A stretch of DNA of 64,000 nt from Cacajao melanocephalus (GCA_963573385.1 CAUYLG010004962.1:1-64000), one strand, 5' to 3'; shown: positions 12,386-25,376, numbered from the stretch's first letter. Notes: generated from the sequence alone by a model not told the origin. A program made the numbers and translations.

Positions 12386-12592
12386 CAAGCTTGTCCAATC
12401 CATGGGCCACATGCGGCCCAGGACAGGTTTACATGTAGGCCAACACAAATTTGTAAACTCTCTTAAAACATTATGAGATTTGTTCATGATTTTTTTTTTT
12501 TTAGCTCATCATCTATCTTTAGTGTTACTATATCCTATGTGTGGCCCAAGACAATTTCTTCCAAGGCGGCCCAGGGAAGCCAAATACCCCTG
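12386..12592 (+). mobile_element. Nonautonomous hAT-like DNA transposon relic
   Basis: Begins AAGCTTGTCCAATCC, includes CACATGCGGCCCAGGACAGG and AACACAAATTTGTAAACTCT, and ends GCCAAATACCCCTG. The ends are roughly inverted (CTTGTCCAA versus ACCCCTG). The exact family was not resolved. Confidence 0.6.
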
Positions 12593-13423
12593 CTTTAAAT
12601 GAAGAGGAGCTCATTTCGGTTCTCTTTGGCCTTTAGGGCATGTGGAAAAGGCTTCAGTGACTTCTATGGCTGTTGAGGAGCACAGAAGTTAGGTGAGAAA
12701 CAGGAAGGAGAGTAACTAGGAGACATCTGAGGCAAGAGCAGGCCCAACTTCAAGAGGAGATTGAGAGCATGGGCCACTCTCAGAACCAGACACATGGCTG
12801 CCCCTTTCTGAACGGGTCATCAAAGATGGGGAAGGCAGAGGTGAGCCCAAACTCACCCCCCAAAACCACACATGCTGCGTTTGTAGAGACTACCATATCA
12901 GCGGAGGGTACCAACATCAGACTGAACTGGAGTGGACCAAAGATGTGTCCTATCACCACCGCTAGTGGGATATCAGACGCTCAGTATAACCTCAGTCTTC
13001 CTGTATATTTCCCCCAGTCTTCATTCCTGCCAGAGGCAGACCCAGGAGAGGGAGGAGAAACAGGTGTTCTAGAACTAGATCACACTCTTCTGTCCAATTC
13101 TAGCTGCTGGCATGGGAGGGTACAGAACAGAGGAAGAGCTTTAAATTGCACATGTGCGTGTGTGCCCTACGCCCATGCAAACACACACACAGAGTTTTAG
13201 GGGTCAAGAAAGGACTTGGAAGAATAAAATAAAATAATTCTGGTGCTTGAGAGTCTCTACAGGCCAGCCTATCCTAGGCTTTCTTGAATGAGAACACGCT
13301 GATATGATAAAATGATATAACACTAGCAAGGACACACAGGATATGTTGCAAACTTGGACAAATATAGTGAAATATTGGCTCACTGATTAGTTAATTTCTC
13401 TAAGAAATCATTCCAAATGTATT
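12593..13423. other. Unclassified non-coding stretch
   Basis: Holds the longest upstream open frame (12769-13200, 143 codons). It has no domain, Met context or splice support that I recognise. A short CA/GT patch lies near 13150-13195. Confidence 0.3.
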
Positions 13424-13797
13424 CATATCTGTCTTTGTTCTTTCGGGCCACTATCATGGAATATAAACTGGGTAGCTTATAAGCAATAGAAATTTATTTC
13501 CAGAGTTCTTGGGGCTGGGAATTCCAAGATCAAGGTGCCAGCAGTTTCTTGTCTAGTGAGGGCTTGCTTTCATCTAATGAGGATCATAGATGACACTTTC
13601 TAGCTGTGTCCTAAAGTGGTGCAAGGAGTGAATGAGCTCTCTCGGGCCTATCTTACAAGGGCACTGATCCCATTCATGAGGACTCTTCTCTCATGCCTGA
13701 TGACCTCCCAAAAGGCCTCACTCCCAATGACCTTGGAGATTAGAATTTTAACATAAAAGTTTTGGGGGAACATTCAGACCATAGCAATATTTTAATA
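13424..13797 (-). mobile_element. MLT1/MST-like MaLR LTR, antisense
   Basis: The reverse complement starts GCTATGGTCTGAATGTTCCC, continues TCATGAATGGGATCAGTGCC, then CACCTTGATCTTGGAATTCC and 'GGAAATAAATTTCTATTGCTTATAAGC'. This matches the MaLR LTR order. Confidence 0.7.
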
Positions 13798-14299
13798 TAA
13801 GAGATATTAAAGGAAGAATAACATATCAAAAGGGTTGAAATTTTGAACATGATATCTAATATAAATCAATGATCATCAAACCAAGATGTATATCAAGGTA
13901 ATAGTAAATTAAGAAACATTCATATTCATCAGTAAGCAAATGGAAAGCCATGCATTCATGTATAAGCCAATCATACTCAGTGATTCCCAGCACTTTCTGA
14001 TCAATCACAGCATTTTGTAAAGGCAGAAATCAGAAATGAAGAAAATCAGAAGGTTAAACTGAAAGTGAATGGCAACTTATTAAATCTTTCCCAATGTGTT
14101 AAGAGATGGGAAATAGGGATTTGAGAGAGACTACAGTTGAATGCATAGATTGGAGTAAAATATAAAATGATTTATATTTTGACCCCCCCCAAGTTGATAC
14201 TTTTAAATAAACTGGTTATTTAATACTGTTTGTCAATAGTTCTTTAGTTCACTGAATTTCTTGTTGTTCAAGATTTCTGTTCTTTGCTTTTTCTTCTAC
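13798..14299. other. Unclassified AT-rich stretch
   Basis: No gene or classified repeat. A C8 run lies at about 14183-14190. Confidence 0.3.
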
Positions 14300-14840
14300 A
14301 TTAGTTTTCTATTGCTGTATAGTCAATCACCCCAAAATTTGGCAGCTTTAAACAACAAAAGTTTATTATCTCATGGTTTCTGAGAGTCAGGAATTTGGAT
14401 GCAGCTCAGCTGAGATTTTAGGGCTCCAGGTCTTGCATGAGTTTGTGGTCAAAGTGCCAGCTTGGGCTGCAGTCTTAACTGAAGGCTCAAGTGAAGTGGG
14501 ATCTCTTCCAAGCTCCCTCGTGTGGTTGTTGGCAGGATTCAGTTCCTCATGGGTTGTTGGGCTGAGGGTCTCAGCTCCATGCTGACTGTTGACCAAAGGT
14601 CTCCCTCTGTAATAGGTGGGCCTCTCCACAGGGCAGCTCACAGCATTGTGGCTGACTTCCTTCAGAGTGAGTGAGTGAGAAAGTACCCAAGAGAGAAGTC
14701 ACATTTTTTAAATAACCTAATTTCAAAAAGGACATCCCGTCACTCCCACCAGATTCTGTTCATTAGAAGTGAGTTGGTACATCCGGCCGGCACTCAAGGG
14801 GAGGAGATTGCACAAATTCATGAATAGCAGGAGGTAGGGA
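14300..14840 (+). mobile_element. Ancient interspersed repeat, family uncertain
   Basis: ATTAGTTTTCTATTGCTGTA, then 'GGCAGCTTTAAACAACAAAAGTTTATTATCTCA' is a widely repeated primate motif. A second, differently diverged copy lies at 23,660-24,050. I cannot decide between an LTR and a DNA transposon origin. Confidence 0.5.
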
Positions 14841-15219
14841 TTGCTGCAGGCCATCCTCGTGGCTATCAAATCCTCTCTCCCATACCACACCCTTCCCTCT
14901 ACTCTTTTCTCCATAACTCCCAGTCTCACTCAGTGACCTGGCCTCCTATTCTTTAAGAAAATAGATGGGAAGCTTTTCTTTTATATTTTTCCAGCTATAT
15001 TTTCAAACATGGTTTATGGTTCAATCATTTTTTTCTGAAACAGGACTGTATAGATATCAAAATTGTGACTTCTTTAGAAACACAGTGCAAATATTTCTCG
15101 CAATGTCTCTATAGTTGTTGGGTTTCTGTTATTATGTTATCAGTAGGTGAAGCTAGAGAATAATAGTTCGTAAATCTAAAAGGTAAGCTAATTGCACTTC
15201 TTCATTTTCAGCCATTATC

Positions 15220-16610
15220 TTCTTTCTTGTTGTTATCATTGACAAATTACCCTTCTTTCTGCCCTTCCCTGTCACAAATAAAAATGTTCCTAGGACTCCT
15301 TGTTCTCCTAAAGCTATCATCTCATTATTCTGCTCCCTTGTACATAAACCCCTTTGAACAAGTTGTCTTTATATGTGCTCTCAACACCTCAATTTCCATT
15401 CACTCGTTGGCCTTAATCATGCTTCTGTCTCATCACTTCATTGAAATTAGTTTCGTCAAGATCACCGATGATTTCTGTGTTGCTGTATTCAAAGAGCATT
15501 CCTCTGTCCTTGACGACATTCAACATGGTTGGCCATTTCTTTCACTCTCTCGGTTTCCGTGACACCACACTACATGGTTACATATTTTTTTCTAACCACT
15601 CTGGTCGCTCCCTTCTGGGCTCTTTTGTTGGCTTCCCTTCTGTCCAGGTTCTAAATGTTGGTATTTTCCAGGGTTCAGTCTATGTCTTCCCTCTTTCCGT
15701 AAGTGACCTCACTCATTTCTGCGGTTTTAAGTACTTAGATGTGGATGAACCTGAAGTTAACTTATTCAGCCAATACATCCTCTGAACCATAGAATGGGTT
15801 CTTTAAACTGTTTACTTGATAACTCCATTTGTGTATCTCAAAGGGACCTCAGAATGAATGGCTATATTAGAACTTCTGAGTTTTCTAACTTCCCTCTCCC
15901 TAACTGGTTTCTCTCTAGAGTTCCCCACCTCTGTAAATGGAGCTACCAGCCAACTTGTTTGCTCAAGTATAAATCCTTGGTTCTTCCTCTTCCTCAATCT
16001 TCCATTCCAATCTATCCACCAAGTCCTGTAATTTCCCTGTTTTCTAAATATATGCCCAATCTGTATATTCCAGTATTTCCATCCTAATCTAAGCCATCTT
16101 CTGTCACCTGGCTCACTATAATTCCCCATTGACATTCCTGCTTTTATGCTCTGCAAAGAAGCCAATTGAATAGTTTAAAATAATCTATTGGATTATATTT
16201 CTCTTGGTGAAAACCCTTTGGTGCCATCCCTCTGAAATGGGATTTTCCTACCCTTTGAAAATCTAAATTTCTCAAGGTTGCATATGATATGTCTCTTGAT
16301 GATCATCCCAGCCTCAGATCACCCCATTCACCCTGTACTTACTACGTGCTTTCAGCAGTTCCAAAGCCCACCAAGTCTCTGTCATTTCCAGGCCTTTGCA
16401 CGTGCTGTTCCTTCAGCTTGAAATGCCTTGCCTCATTATTTCCCATGGCTGGCTCATGCATTTACCAAAATAAGTAATCGTAGATGATTCATTGTTTATT
16501 GCTTACCTCATTAGACTGTAAATCCCATAAAAACAGAGACCAACCCTGCTGTGTTCACACTTGTATACCCAGCACCAAGCATTTAAAAAGTATTCAAAAA
16601 ATATTTGAGT
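15220..16610 (+). mobile_element. Old LINE-like (L2/CR1-type) segment
   Basis: A long, ordered ancient LINE: TTCTGTGACACC-like text near 15,555, 'CCAGGGTTCAGTCTATGTCTTCC' near 15,670, 'CAGGCCTTTGCACGTGCTGTTCC' near 16,390 (L2-like) and 'TAGACTGTAAATCCCATAAAAACAG' near 16,515. Open frames over it (for example 15227-15785) read as noise. Confidence 0.5.
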
Positions 16611-16629
16611 AAACAAACAATCTCACAGT

Positions 16630-16880
16630 CTCACAGTCATGCTCCAGGTCTTAATTCAAATCTGCCTCCTTAACAAACTTCTCAGCCCGAGAAGCCTTCC
16701 CAGATTCCGTCAGACTGACCCACGGATTCTTCTCTCCTATATGTTATTTATATGTTTTACGTGCCTCAATCGGAGCAGTTGCTGTGGTGTTGAGAGTTCC
16801 TTGCATGTCCATCTCCATGATAGCCCATAAACTCATTGAGGACAGGGACCTTATCTTTTCATCACGAAAACCGCAAGCCT
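16630..16880 (+). mobile_element. Second L2-like 3' fragment
   Basis: 'GTCTTAATTCAAATCTGCCTCC', 'GAGAAGCCTTCCCAGATTCC' and 'AAACTCATTGAGGACAGGGACC' follow the L2 3'-end order, directly behind the previous LINE end. Confidence 0.5.
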
Positions 16881-17935
16881 GCTTTGTAGTCCCCAGGGTC
16901 CACCCGGCAGGTGCTCCAAGCATGTTTGCTTAAGGGTGTTCTGAGGGTCCTTGACAGCAGCCCTCCTCTGGCCCTTGGATGAGAAGAAGGAAACCCTTCT
17001 GGCTGAGGTATGAAACCCAGGCCCCTGACTGCTGCCAGCTGCCTGCCTCTGGAACCTGCAGCAACCTGAAGCCAAGTCTAAGCTTCTCTGGGAAGTGCCC
17101 CTTTGAGGCCCTGAGATTTTGCTGAGTGAAACATACTTACAGTAGGAAAGAATATAGCCTTACAAAGAATGTTTCTTGAGTTCCTCTGCTAAAAGGTAAG
17201 AGAAAATGACCTAGGGCATAGGTAATTTTGTAAATGGTTAACGTGGAGCACATACTTTCCTAAACTTGTAAGTGATAATAACATCACTTTTATTAATTGG
17301 ATTCCAGTAGCATCCTTCTTTCCCTTTGGCTGATTTCAGATGACAGGGACAGACCCCAGTCTTTCCTTAGCAAAGTGTGCCCTGGTGACAGCAGCCTCAT
17401 CCCACTGGCATCGTCTGGAAGAACTCCCTTTTACCAATGCTAGGGAGTCTGAATTTGAAGCAGGTGTATGTATGCATTTGAAAGAATCTCTTCCAGATGC
17501 CAGGAGATTCAGTTCTGGAGAGGGACGTGAAGGAAAATTATGAGAACAAGTGTCCTATTCACATGCTAGGAAAATAAATGTTTTACTAATCCTTAAATAA
17601 CATTTTACTCTGAGGTGTATTGGCAAATTTTAGTTTTATTTCGGTATGAAAGTCTCATTTTTAGGAGTGTGATTTATACACATTTAAGCAGTAGAGGTGA
17701 GTGCTAAAATTAGTTTCTGTCATCCCATGCTAATGTCTGTATAGGAAGAGAATAATATAATTTTAAAGTCCTGACATTTTGTTAGTGGATAATTTACTAT
17801 CATTGGATACAATGTAGTTTAATCATTAAAAATGCACAGACTTTCCAACGTTTTGCAGCCTTCTCACGGTAGAGAAAATATGCCATCAGAAAGATGTCCT
17901 ATGTATGTGTTCTGTTTCTCTACTCAAGGCTTAAT
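16881..17935. other. Unclassified non-coding stretch
   Basis: No recognised repeat, exon or RNA gene. Confidence 0.3.
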
Positions 17936-17939
17936 GGAT

Positions 17940-18060
17940 AAAATTCCATCATTAGACAAATATTTGTTTAGCACCTTTCCGTGTGCCAGGCACTGTGCTA
18001 TGTGCTGGGATACAACAGAGCTCACAGTCTGGATTTTTGGCTACGAGGAAAGTGGGGTGT
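17940..18060 (+). mobile_element. Short old SINE/LINE fragment
   Basis: 'TAGACAAATATTTGTTTAGCACC', GTGTGCCAGGCACTGTGCTA and 'TGTGCTGGGATACAACAGAG' are a common ancient-repeat phrase set. Confidence 0.5.
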
Positions 18061-18599
18061 GGTGGATTCTCACCTGCACAAATCAGACTGGATATCTCGA
18101 GAGTGACTTAAAAGTTAGCTATGTGTTACCTGCTCTACCCCGTTCACTTGTTTACAGAGTATACTCACAAGCCTCCATAGGAAATTTGGGAAAATAATAC
18201 CATGTAAAAGCCCAAACAGTACTTTCTATGTATATGGAATATACCATATGGATCTTATTGGAGTAGATTTGGCATATTTAATGTATTTTATTCAAGTAAA
18301 GGGAAAAATCAGCATGTATTCATCAATGCAGAGAAATAGTGACTGCATTCATTACATAGTCATTAGAGAAAACTGTCCCAGGACTAAAATTTTACTGCAA
18401 TTAATAATATCGTCTGTAGATAGTAAATTCTCCCTAGATAGTAAATTATTTGGGTATTTAGAAGTAGACTCCAGGGAAGCCCCCTCGTCCCTGAGGGCCT
18501 GACTCCCCTTTCCCACCAAGAGACACCTGGTGGCCTGGACTGGGGAAAGCCCTTCTGTCTCTTCAGGCACCAGCAGGAATCAGTGGGGACCCAACAGCA
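18061..18599. other. Unclassified non-coding stretch
   Basis: Nothing recognised. A tandem pair of TAGATAGTAAATT-type words lies near 18,416-18,448. Confidence 0.3.
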
Positions 18600-18858
18600 G
18601 CAGAAAAAAACCAAGCGGACCAAGATAACAACACAAAGCTGCTGGAAATTAAATTGCTTTTGGAACCATCACCCAGAAAATTAGGCCAGGACCTGCATGC
18701 TGAACCTAAACAGGACAACTGCCTGATAAAATAAAATATGTAAATAGAACTCAGAGACTGTTAACATAATAGACAGCAATGTCCAGGATACAACAAAAAA
18801 TCATCTTCATACCAAGAACCAAGAAGTTCCCGATTTAAATGAGTAAAGACAATCAACT

Positions 18859-19767
18859 CTCCACATCATTAAGTCATCAGGGAAATGCAAATTAAAATAA
18901 CAATGAGATACCACTACATCCCTGTTAGAATGGCCAAAATTCAAACAATGACAACACCAAAAGCTGCTAAGGATATGGAGCAACAGGAACTCTTAGTTAC
19001 TGCTGCCAGCCACTTTGGCAGACAGTTTGATGATTTATCATAAAACTAAACATTCTCCTACCATATGATCCAGCAATCACACTTCTTGATATTTACCCAA
19101 AAGTGTTGAAAATTTATATCCACATGAAAAATTGCACACAGATGTTTGCAGCAGCTTTATTCATAGCTACCAAAACTTGCAGTCAACCAACATGTCCTTC
19201 ACTAGATACATGAATAAATTATGGTACATCCAAACAATGAAATATTATTCAATGCTGAAAAAAATGAGCTATCAATCCATGAAAAGACATGGAGCTAACT
19301 TAAATGTATATTACTAAGTGAAAGAAGCCAATCTAAAAGACCACACACTGTATTATTCCAACTAGATGACATTCTGGAAAGGCAAAATTATGGAGACAGT
19401 AAAAAGATCAGTGGTTGCCAGATGGTGAGGAGGAGCGAAGAGTGAATGGGTGGAGCACAGAGGATTTTTAGAGCAGTGAAACTGTTCTGTGTTATACTAT
19501 AATGGTGGATACATGTCATGACACATTTGTCCAAATCCGTAGAATGTCCAACGCCAAGAATAAACCCTAATGTAAACTATGGCTGTTAGATGATTATGAT
19601 GTGTCAGTGTAGGTTAATCAGTTGCAACAAGTGTACCATTCTGGTGCAGGATGTTGATAATGGAAGAGGGTATATGGGTAGGGGAGGCAGGGAGCACATG
19701 GGAACTCTCTGTACCTTCCTCTCAATTTTTCTATAAACATAAATGCTCTAAAAAATAAAGTTTAGAA
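18859..19767 (+). mobile_element. 5'-truncated L1 (L1M-like) 3' end
   Basis: Carries L1 ORF2 3' text: AATGCAAATTAAAATAACAA, 'GAGATACCACTACATCCCTG', 'CCATATGATCCAGCAATCAC', TTTATTCATAGCTACCAAAA; and it ends AAAAAATAAAGTTTAG. A perfect 14-bp target-site duplication, AAAGACAATCAACT, lies at 18,845-18,858 and 19,768-19,781. Confidence 0.85.
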
Positions 19768-20751
19768 AAAGACAATCAACTGATATCAACACCAAGAACA
19801 ATCAGATGTAGGCATTATCCCACAATATCCATATCCTCAGAGATTTTAATGCAGCTGTCATAAAAATGCTTCCACATTTAATTACAAATTGTTTTCAAAC
19901 AAACGAAAAAGTAGAAAATCTCAGCAAAGGAACAGAAGCACTTAAAAAACAAATGGAACTTATAGAACTAAAAAAATATAATTACAGAAGGAAAATATCT
20001 TCTGGATAGGCTCAATCATAGAGTGGGATGATGGAAACAGAATCAGTTCAATAGAACTCATCCAATCAGAAAAACACAGAGAAAATAGAGGGAGGGGCAG
20101 TATGTGCTGAGGGGAATTAGTAGAAACTTGGGAATACAGAACAATAACACAAGAGCAACAGTTTACTGTCGGAGTCTCAGGATGTGAGGAGCAAGAGAAT
20201 CCGACTCAAGGAGTATTTGAAGAAATAATGGCTGAAAACTCTTCACATTTTTAAATAAACAAACATGTACATATTCAGGAAGCTGAGCAAAAACCCAAAG
20301 AAATCTATGTAAAGACACATCATAATTACACTTCTGGGAACTAAACGTGGAGAAGTCTTGAAAGCAGCCAGGGAGAAACAATTCATTACTTCCTAGGGAA
20401 AAACAATTTGATGGTAGATTTCTCATCTGAAACCATGGAGGCCAAACAAAGTGATACAACATTTTCAAGAACTGAAAGAAAAGAACTGTCAGCTGCAAAT
20501 TCTATATCCAGTGAAGCTATCCTTCAGGAATGAAGGAGAAACTAATTCTTAGACAAAAGAAAACTAAAATGCTTTGTTGCTAGTGTACCTACCCTTAAAC
20601 AATGGCTAAAGGCAGTTCTTCAAATAGAAAGAAAATGATAAAAGAAAGACTCTTGGAACATCAGGAAGAAAGAAGGAAGAATTTAAAGAGCAGAAATATT
20701 GGTACATACAATCGAATATGAATTTCCTCATGAGTTTTAGAAATCATATTT

Positions 20752-21044
20752 AGTCAAGGCACAGTGGCTTATGCTTGTAATCCCAGCACTTTGAGAGGCA
20801 AAGTCAGGCAGATCACCTGAGCCCAGGAGTTTGAAACCAGCTTGGGCAACATGGCAAAACCCCAGCTCTACAACAAATACAAAAATTAGCCAGGTGTGGT
20901 GGTTCATGCCTGTAGTCTCAGCTACTAGCGAGGTTGAGGTGGGAGGATAGCTGGAGTCTGGGAGGTCGAGGCTGCAGTGAGCTGTGAGCATGCCACTGCA
21001 CTCTAGCCTGAGCAACAGAGAGAGACCCTGTCTCAAAAAAATAA
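20752..21044 (+). mobile_element. Alu (J-like)
   Basis: Both arms and a short A tail. Target-site duplication AAATCATATTT at 20,741-20,751 and 21,045-21,055, inside the HAL1/L1-like host. Confidence 0.95.
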
Positions 21045-21565
21045 AAATCATATTTGATGATTGAAACAAAAATATAACATATATAAGACAATGAGATAAT
21101 AACATTTAAAAGTGATAAAGGAAACTAGGTGAATTGAACCTCAACTGAAGTAGAAAAATGTTGATACCAATAGACAGTGATAAGTCACAAATGTATATTT
21201 TAGTAACTTGAGCAACCAGTATGAAAACTATACAAAAAGATAACTAAAAAATGCTATTAATCAATCAATCGATCAAGGTGGAATCCTAAAAACAACATGC
21301 AAATAACTTACAGGAAGGTAAGAAAAGTTGACACTAAATTTAACATCTCTAGGTAATCCCATAATTTTGAGTTAAAAATGAGTTATGGAAAAACTCAACA
21401 TTAAGTGGCTTGAGACAATGTGTAAGGAAACAATAAATTGGGAGCTAAGAAGCTTGGCTTTAGTAATAATTGGTTTAATATAGATTAATAAATTAAATAC
21501 TGAGTAAAAACTTAGTGATATAATTTTGTCATTACTAATCCAATTGGATTAAAGGCATATATTAC

Positions 21566-21955
<390 letters not shown>

Positions 21956-21989
21956 TAATTATTACATCCTAAGATTAAAGCTACAAGAA

Positions 21990-22480
21990 TGCTTTTTTAA
22001 CAAATTAGCTTTAATTTTAGCATAATTTTAAATCCACAGAGAAATTGCAAAGATAGTACAGAGAGTTCCTATGTATCTTACACCCTGTGTCTCCTATAAT
22101 TATAACATGACATTTTACGTCATAATTAATGAATCAACATTAATTTATTATTATTAAGTAAACTCCATATTTTATTTCAATTCTATTGGCTTTTTCTTAA
22201 AGTTCTTATTTTTGCTTCAATAACTCATCCAGGATACCACATTTATAGGAGTGCTTTGAAAACGAATACTTAATGGCCAAGCTTCGTATCTTGGAAGAAA
22301 TTTTACATTCAGAGATGGAGCTATTATGTTACTACATAGGGAATCTTGTGGGAAGGCTCTTAGGGGGCTTGTCTTGAAGCTGTTCTTTCATAGCAAGCCC
22401 TCTGAATGTTTATTTTGAGTGGCTTCTGTAGTGTGGGTGTCATGGAGCTGATGAGTCGTCAAAGCCCCCCAGGCCACTTT
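21990..22480. mobile_element. Old L1-derived fragment
   Basis: 'GAAATTGCAAAGATAGTACAGAGAG', 'CCTATGTATCTTACACCC' and 'CATCCAGGATACCACATTTA' match a commonly seen old L1 non-coding segment. Confidence 0.5.
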
Positions 22481-22509
22481 TTGGCATGGTCAGCATATTA
22501 ACTCACAAT

Positions 22510-24170
22510 CGTTAGGGCATGAACACCATCTGCCTCAGCCATAGTAAATTCACACTACTACTCAAGGCTTTGTGCAACGGGAGGGACCGTGGTCTTCTGA
22601 CCCTATACAGAGGGAGAAGTTGTTGCGTGGCTTGCTTTTCCTTGCAATGTGCACGTCCTCTTATCATCCGGGTTTGCCCTCAAATGTGTCCAGAATCCAA
22701 CTACTTTTCTCTACCTTCACTATTTCCATAAGAGGTCCCCTACGAGCCGGTATCATTTTTTGTCTGAGCATAGACAGTTTCCTGACTAGTGTCCCTGATT
22801 TTGTCCCGGCAGCTCTGTAGTCTGTTCTCAACACAGTGGCCTGAGAGACTCTTGAAATTCAAGTTGGCTCCTGTCACTTCTCGCTCGAAACCATCTAACG
22901 GCCCTCCCTTCTCACACTTGTTTGTTGTTCTCATACTTATGTTTTTAAACCAAACTTTTTATTGCAAAGTAACATACATACAGAAAGCATCCAGAGCCTC
23001 TGTGTAGCACTCACTAAATTATTTAAATTGACTACACCTGTGTAACCACCACCTCGGTAAGGAAATAGACCAACTGTTGGGAAAACCCCACCTGGTATTG
23101 TTCAATCAATACTCCCACACTTCCCTCCAGAGGGAATCGCTATGCTGTCTTATAGATTAGGTAAGCCTGTTTTTGAATGTTACGGAAATGGAATTACAGT
23201 ATGTGTTTTTTCTTATCTGGCTTCTTTTCCTCACTGTTACGTTTGTGAGATTTTTCCATGTTGTGGCATCTTACACTTTTTAAAAGCCCAAATCTTCTCC
23301 AAGGTGTCCAGTGTCCAGGAACCTATAGCACCTTGGCCCCAATTCCTGCCCTCCTTGTCTTTCTGATCCAATTTCTTACTGTTATTCCCTCTCATGTCCT
23401 CTGTACCAGCCTCCCTGGCCTTCTTGTTCTTCTCAAACTCAGCAGGCTGGCCTCTGCCACAGGGCCTTTGCACTTACCATTTCTGCTGCCTAGAAAGCTC
23501 TGTCTGCAGGTATTCCCATATCTGGCTCCACTGACTGTCAGGTCTCTGCTGAAGTGCTGCCTTCTCTGTCAGGAAGTGAAGCCTTTTCTGACCATCGACA
23601 CACTCCCTCGCCTCCTTCCCTGTTTGAATTTTCTCCACACCACTTATCACCCTACTATATATGTATTAATTTCCCATTGTTGCCAAAATGAAACATCACA
23701 CATTTAGTGGCTTAAAACAACACAGCTTCATTGTCTCTGGGTCCCATGGATTGGAAGTCCAGTGCTAGGCTCCTTTCTTCATTCTGGGTCTCACCAGGCT
23801 GACATCAAGGTGTCACCTGCCCTGGCTCTTATCTGGAGGCTCTGAGTAAGAATCTGCTTCTAGGCTTATTCAGGTTGTCGACAGAATTCAGAATTAAGAC
23901 TGGGGTTGCTGTTTTCTTGCTGGCTGTTGGCCAGAGTTTGTTCTCAGCTTACAGAGCTGCCTGAATTCCCTGGCCTGTGGCCTCTTCCTCTTCCAAACCA
24001 GGGGCGAAAATCATGAAGGCCAACATCCTGCTTACCACAATATACTTTCCTAGTTATATTGTTTACTATCCATTTCCCCATCTAGAATCTATGGAGGCAA
24101 GGATTTCTGTTTGGTATCCCAGAACCTAGACCACTGCCTGGCACATAGGCATTGAAAGATGTGCTGAATA
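22510..24170 (+). mobile_element. L2-like LINE broken by later insertions
   Basis: L2-like text occurs near 22,790-22,920, at 23,290-23,655 (GGGCCTTTGCACTTACC, CTGTCAGGTCTCTGCTGAAG) and, after a break, at 24,060-24,170 ('GGAGGCAAGGATTTCTGTTTG', CACTGCCTGGCACATAGGCA, GAATAAATGAATGAA). An L1-like block (22,930-23,280) and another old repeat (23,660-24,050) interrupt it. Confidence 0.5.
23660..24050 (+). mobile_element. Ancient interspersed repeat inserted in L2
   Basis: GTATTAATTTCCCATTGTTG, then 'CACATTTAGTGGCTTAAAACAACAC' is the same family start as at 14,300. It separates two parts of an L2-like 3' end. Confidence 0.55.
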
Positions 24171-25219
24171 AATGAATGAAGACTGGGTAATTAGCCTTTC
24201 TCTCCTTTTTAAAAAGCTATCAGTGACTTTCATTTTTAACCTGATTTCACTACTAGTGTGGTTTTCCCTTGCTCCACTGGTTACAGCTTTGCTAGTTAAA
24301 GGGATTGCTAAGAGGATAATGGGTTATATTTTTATATTACCTCCTGGGAACACAGAGACACATCCAGGACATGAGGTACAGAGTGGGGTCACAAGATGGG
24401 ACTGAAGCTCAGAGACCAGCACAGGCCAGGGAGCCTCATGCACCCCAGTTGAACTAAGTGTCCAATCATTTCTTGGAATAAAACTCTTCAGGGATAGTAA
24501 AACCAGTCATGGAAATGTGTTAAGCATTGTTTTGCCCAGTTAAAAAAAAATTGAAGACTTAGTCTGCACATGTTAATTACTCAATGAAAATTTCACAAAT
24601 GATTTAATTGTCAGGATGTCTCAAAATATTCCATTGCTTAATATTATGTAGACAGGCTGAACCCTAGGATCATAGGGATCTGAGCTTGTGTGAAAAGTTT
24701 GAAACACATACAAGTAACAGATTTGCTATTTGGGTTACAGTGTGGAAAAAAATCTCTGGAAACAGATTTATGTATTAGTTTTTCACTTTGCCACCAGATG
24801 TCCTTCATGAGTAGGAAAATATGATGACTTGAATGATATTTTGAAGTGTGAATGCCCAGCATTTTTGAATAGACAGTGAAAGCAGAGTGTGACTGAATGT
24901 AAATGTTACCACAGAATTTTGGATGAGATACCACTTTTGAAGGCTGTCTTGCAGGTGTAGCTTTCAGGAGCAATACTTACTTCACTTGCAAATTTTCATT
25001 TCTCGTACTCTGCAAGCATTTACCTATTTTCTTTTCACTAAACTCTAAATCGATATTTTAAAAATTTGATCAAATTATTATATTTTGAAATTAACATTAA
25101 GAAGTACTCAAGTCCTTATGCTAATAGTAAAGATAAAAAATTGGTCTTTTGAGTGGAACTTCTCAAGAATTCAAGGAGGCTACACCTCAGTCTTTTAAAC
25201 GTGACAGCCACACGGTTTA
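24171..25219. other. Unclassified AT-rich stretch
   Basis: No repeat or gene recognised. Short open frames only. Confidence 0.3.
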
Positions 25220-25225
25220 CAAGAT

Positions 25226-25372
25226 TTTTTCTTTTTCTTCTCTCTCTCTTTCTCTTTCTTTCTCTCTCTCTCTTTCTCTCTCCCTTCCTTCCTTCTTTCC
25301 TTCTTTCTTTCCTTCCTTCCTTCCTTCCTTCTTTCCTTCCTTCCTTCCTTTTGTCTTTCTGTCTTTCTTTCT
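25226..25372. repeat. (CTTT)n/(CTTCC)n polypyrimidine tract
   Basis: About 150 bp of nearly pure C/T on the + strand, with shifting TCTC, TTTC and CCTT units. It directly abuts an antisense Alu, so it is best explained as its expanded and diverged A tail. The long Lys/Glu/Arg-rich frames across it are artefacts. Confidence 0.9.
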
Positions 25373-25376
25373 TCTT

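Larger units (their letters stand above)
18600..21560 (+). mobile_element. HAL1/old L1-like element, host for two insertions
   Basis: A-rich LINE sequence runs on both sides of an inserted L1 piece (18,859-19,767) and an Alu (20,752-21,044). Text such as GAACTGAAAGAAAAGAACTG, 'CTGCAAATTCTATATCCAG' and 'CCTTCAGGAATGAAGGAGAAA' is typical of HAL1/L1 ORF-region relics. Ends are approximate and no intact frame is left. Confidence 0.5.

Noticed and set aside
12769..13200. 143-codon open frame upstream of BMP6
   Set aside because: No recognisable domain or family, not bounded by splice sites that I can see, in unclassified DNA; its length is not exceptional for chance.
15227..16165. Overlapping 97-117-codon frames
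   Set aside because: They lie in an ancient LINE-like segment and show no continuous reverse-transcriptase motif.
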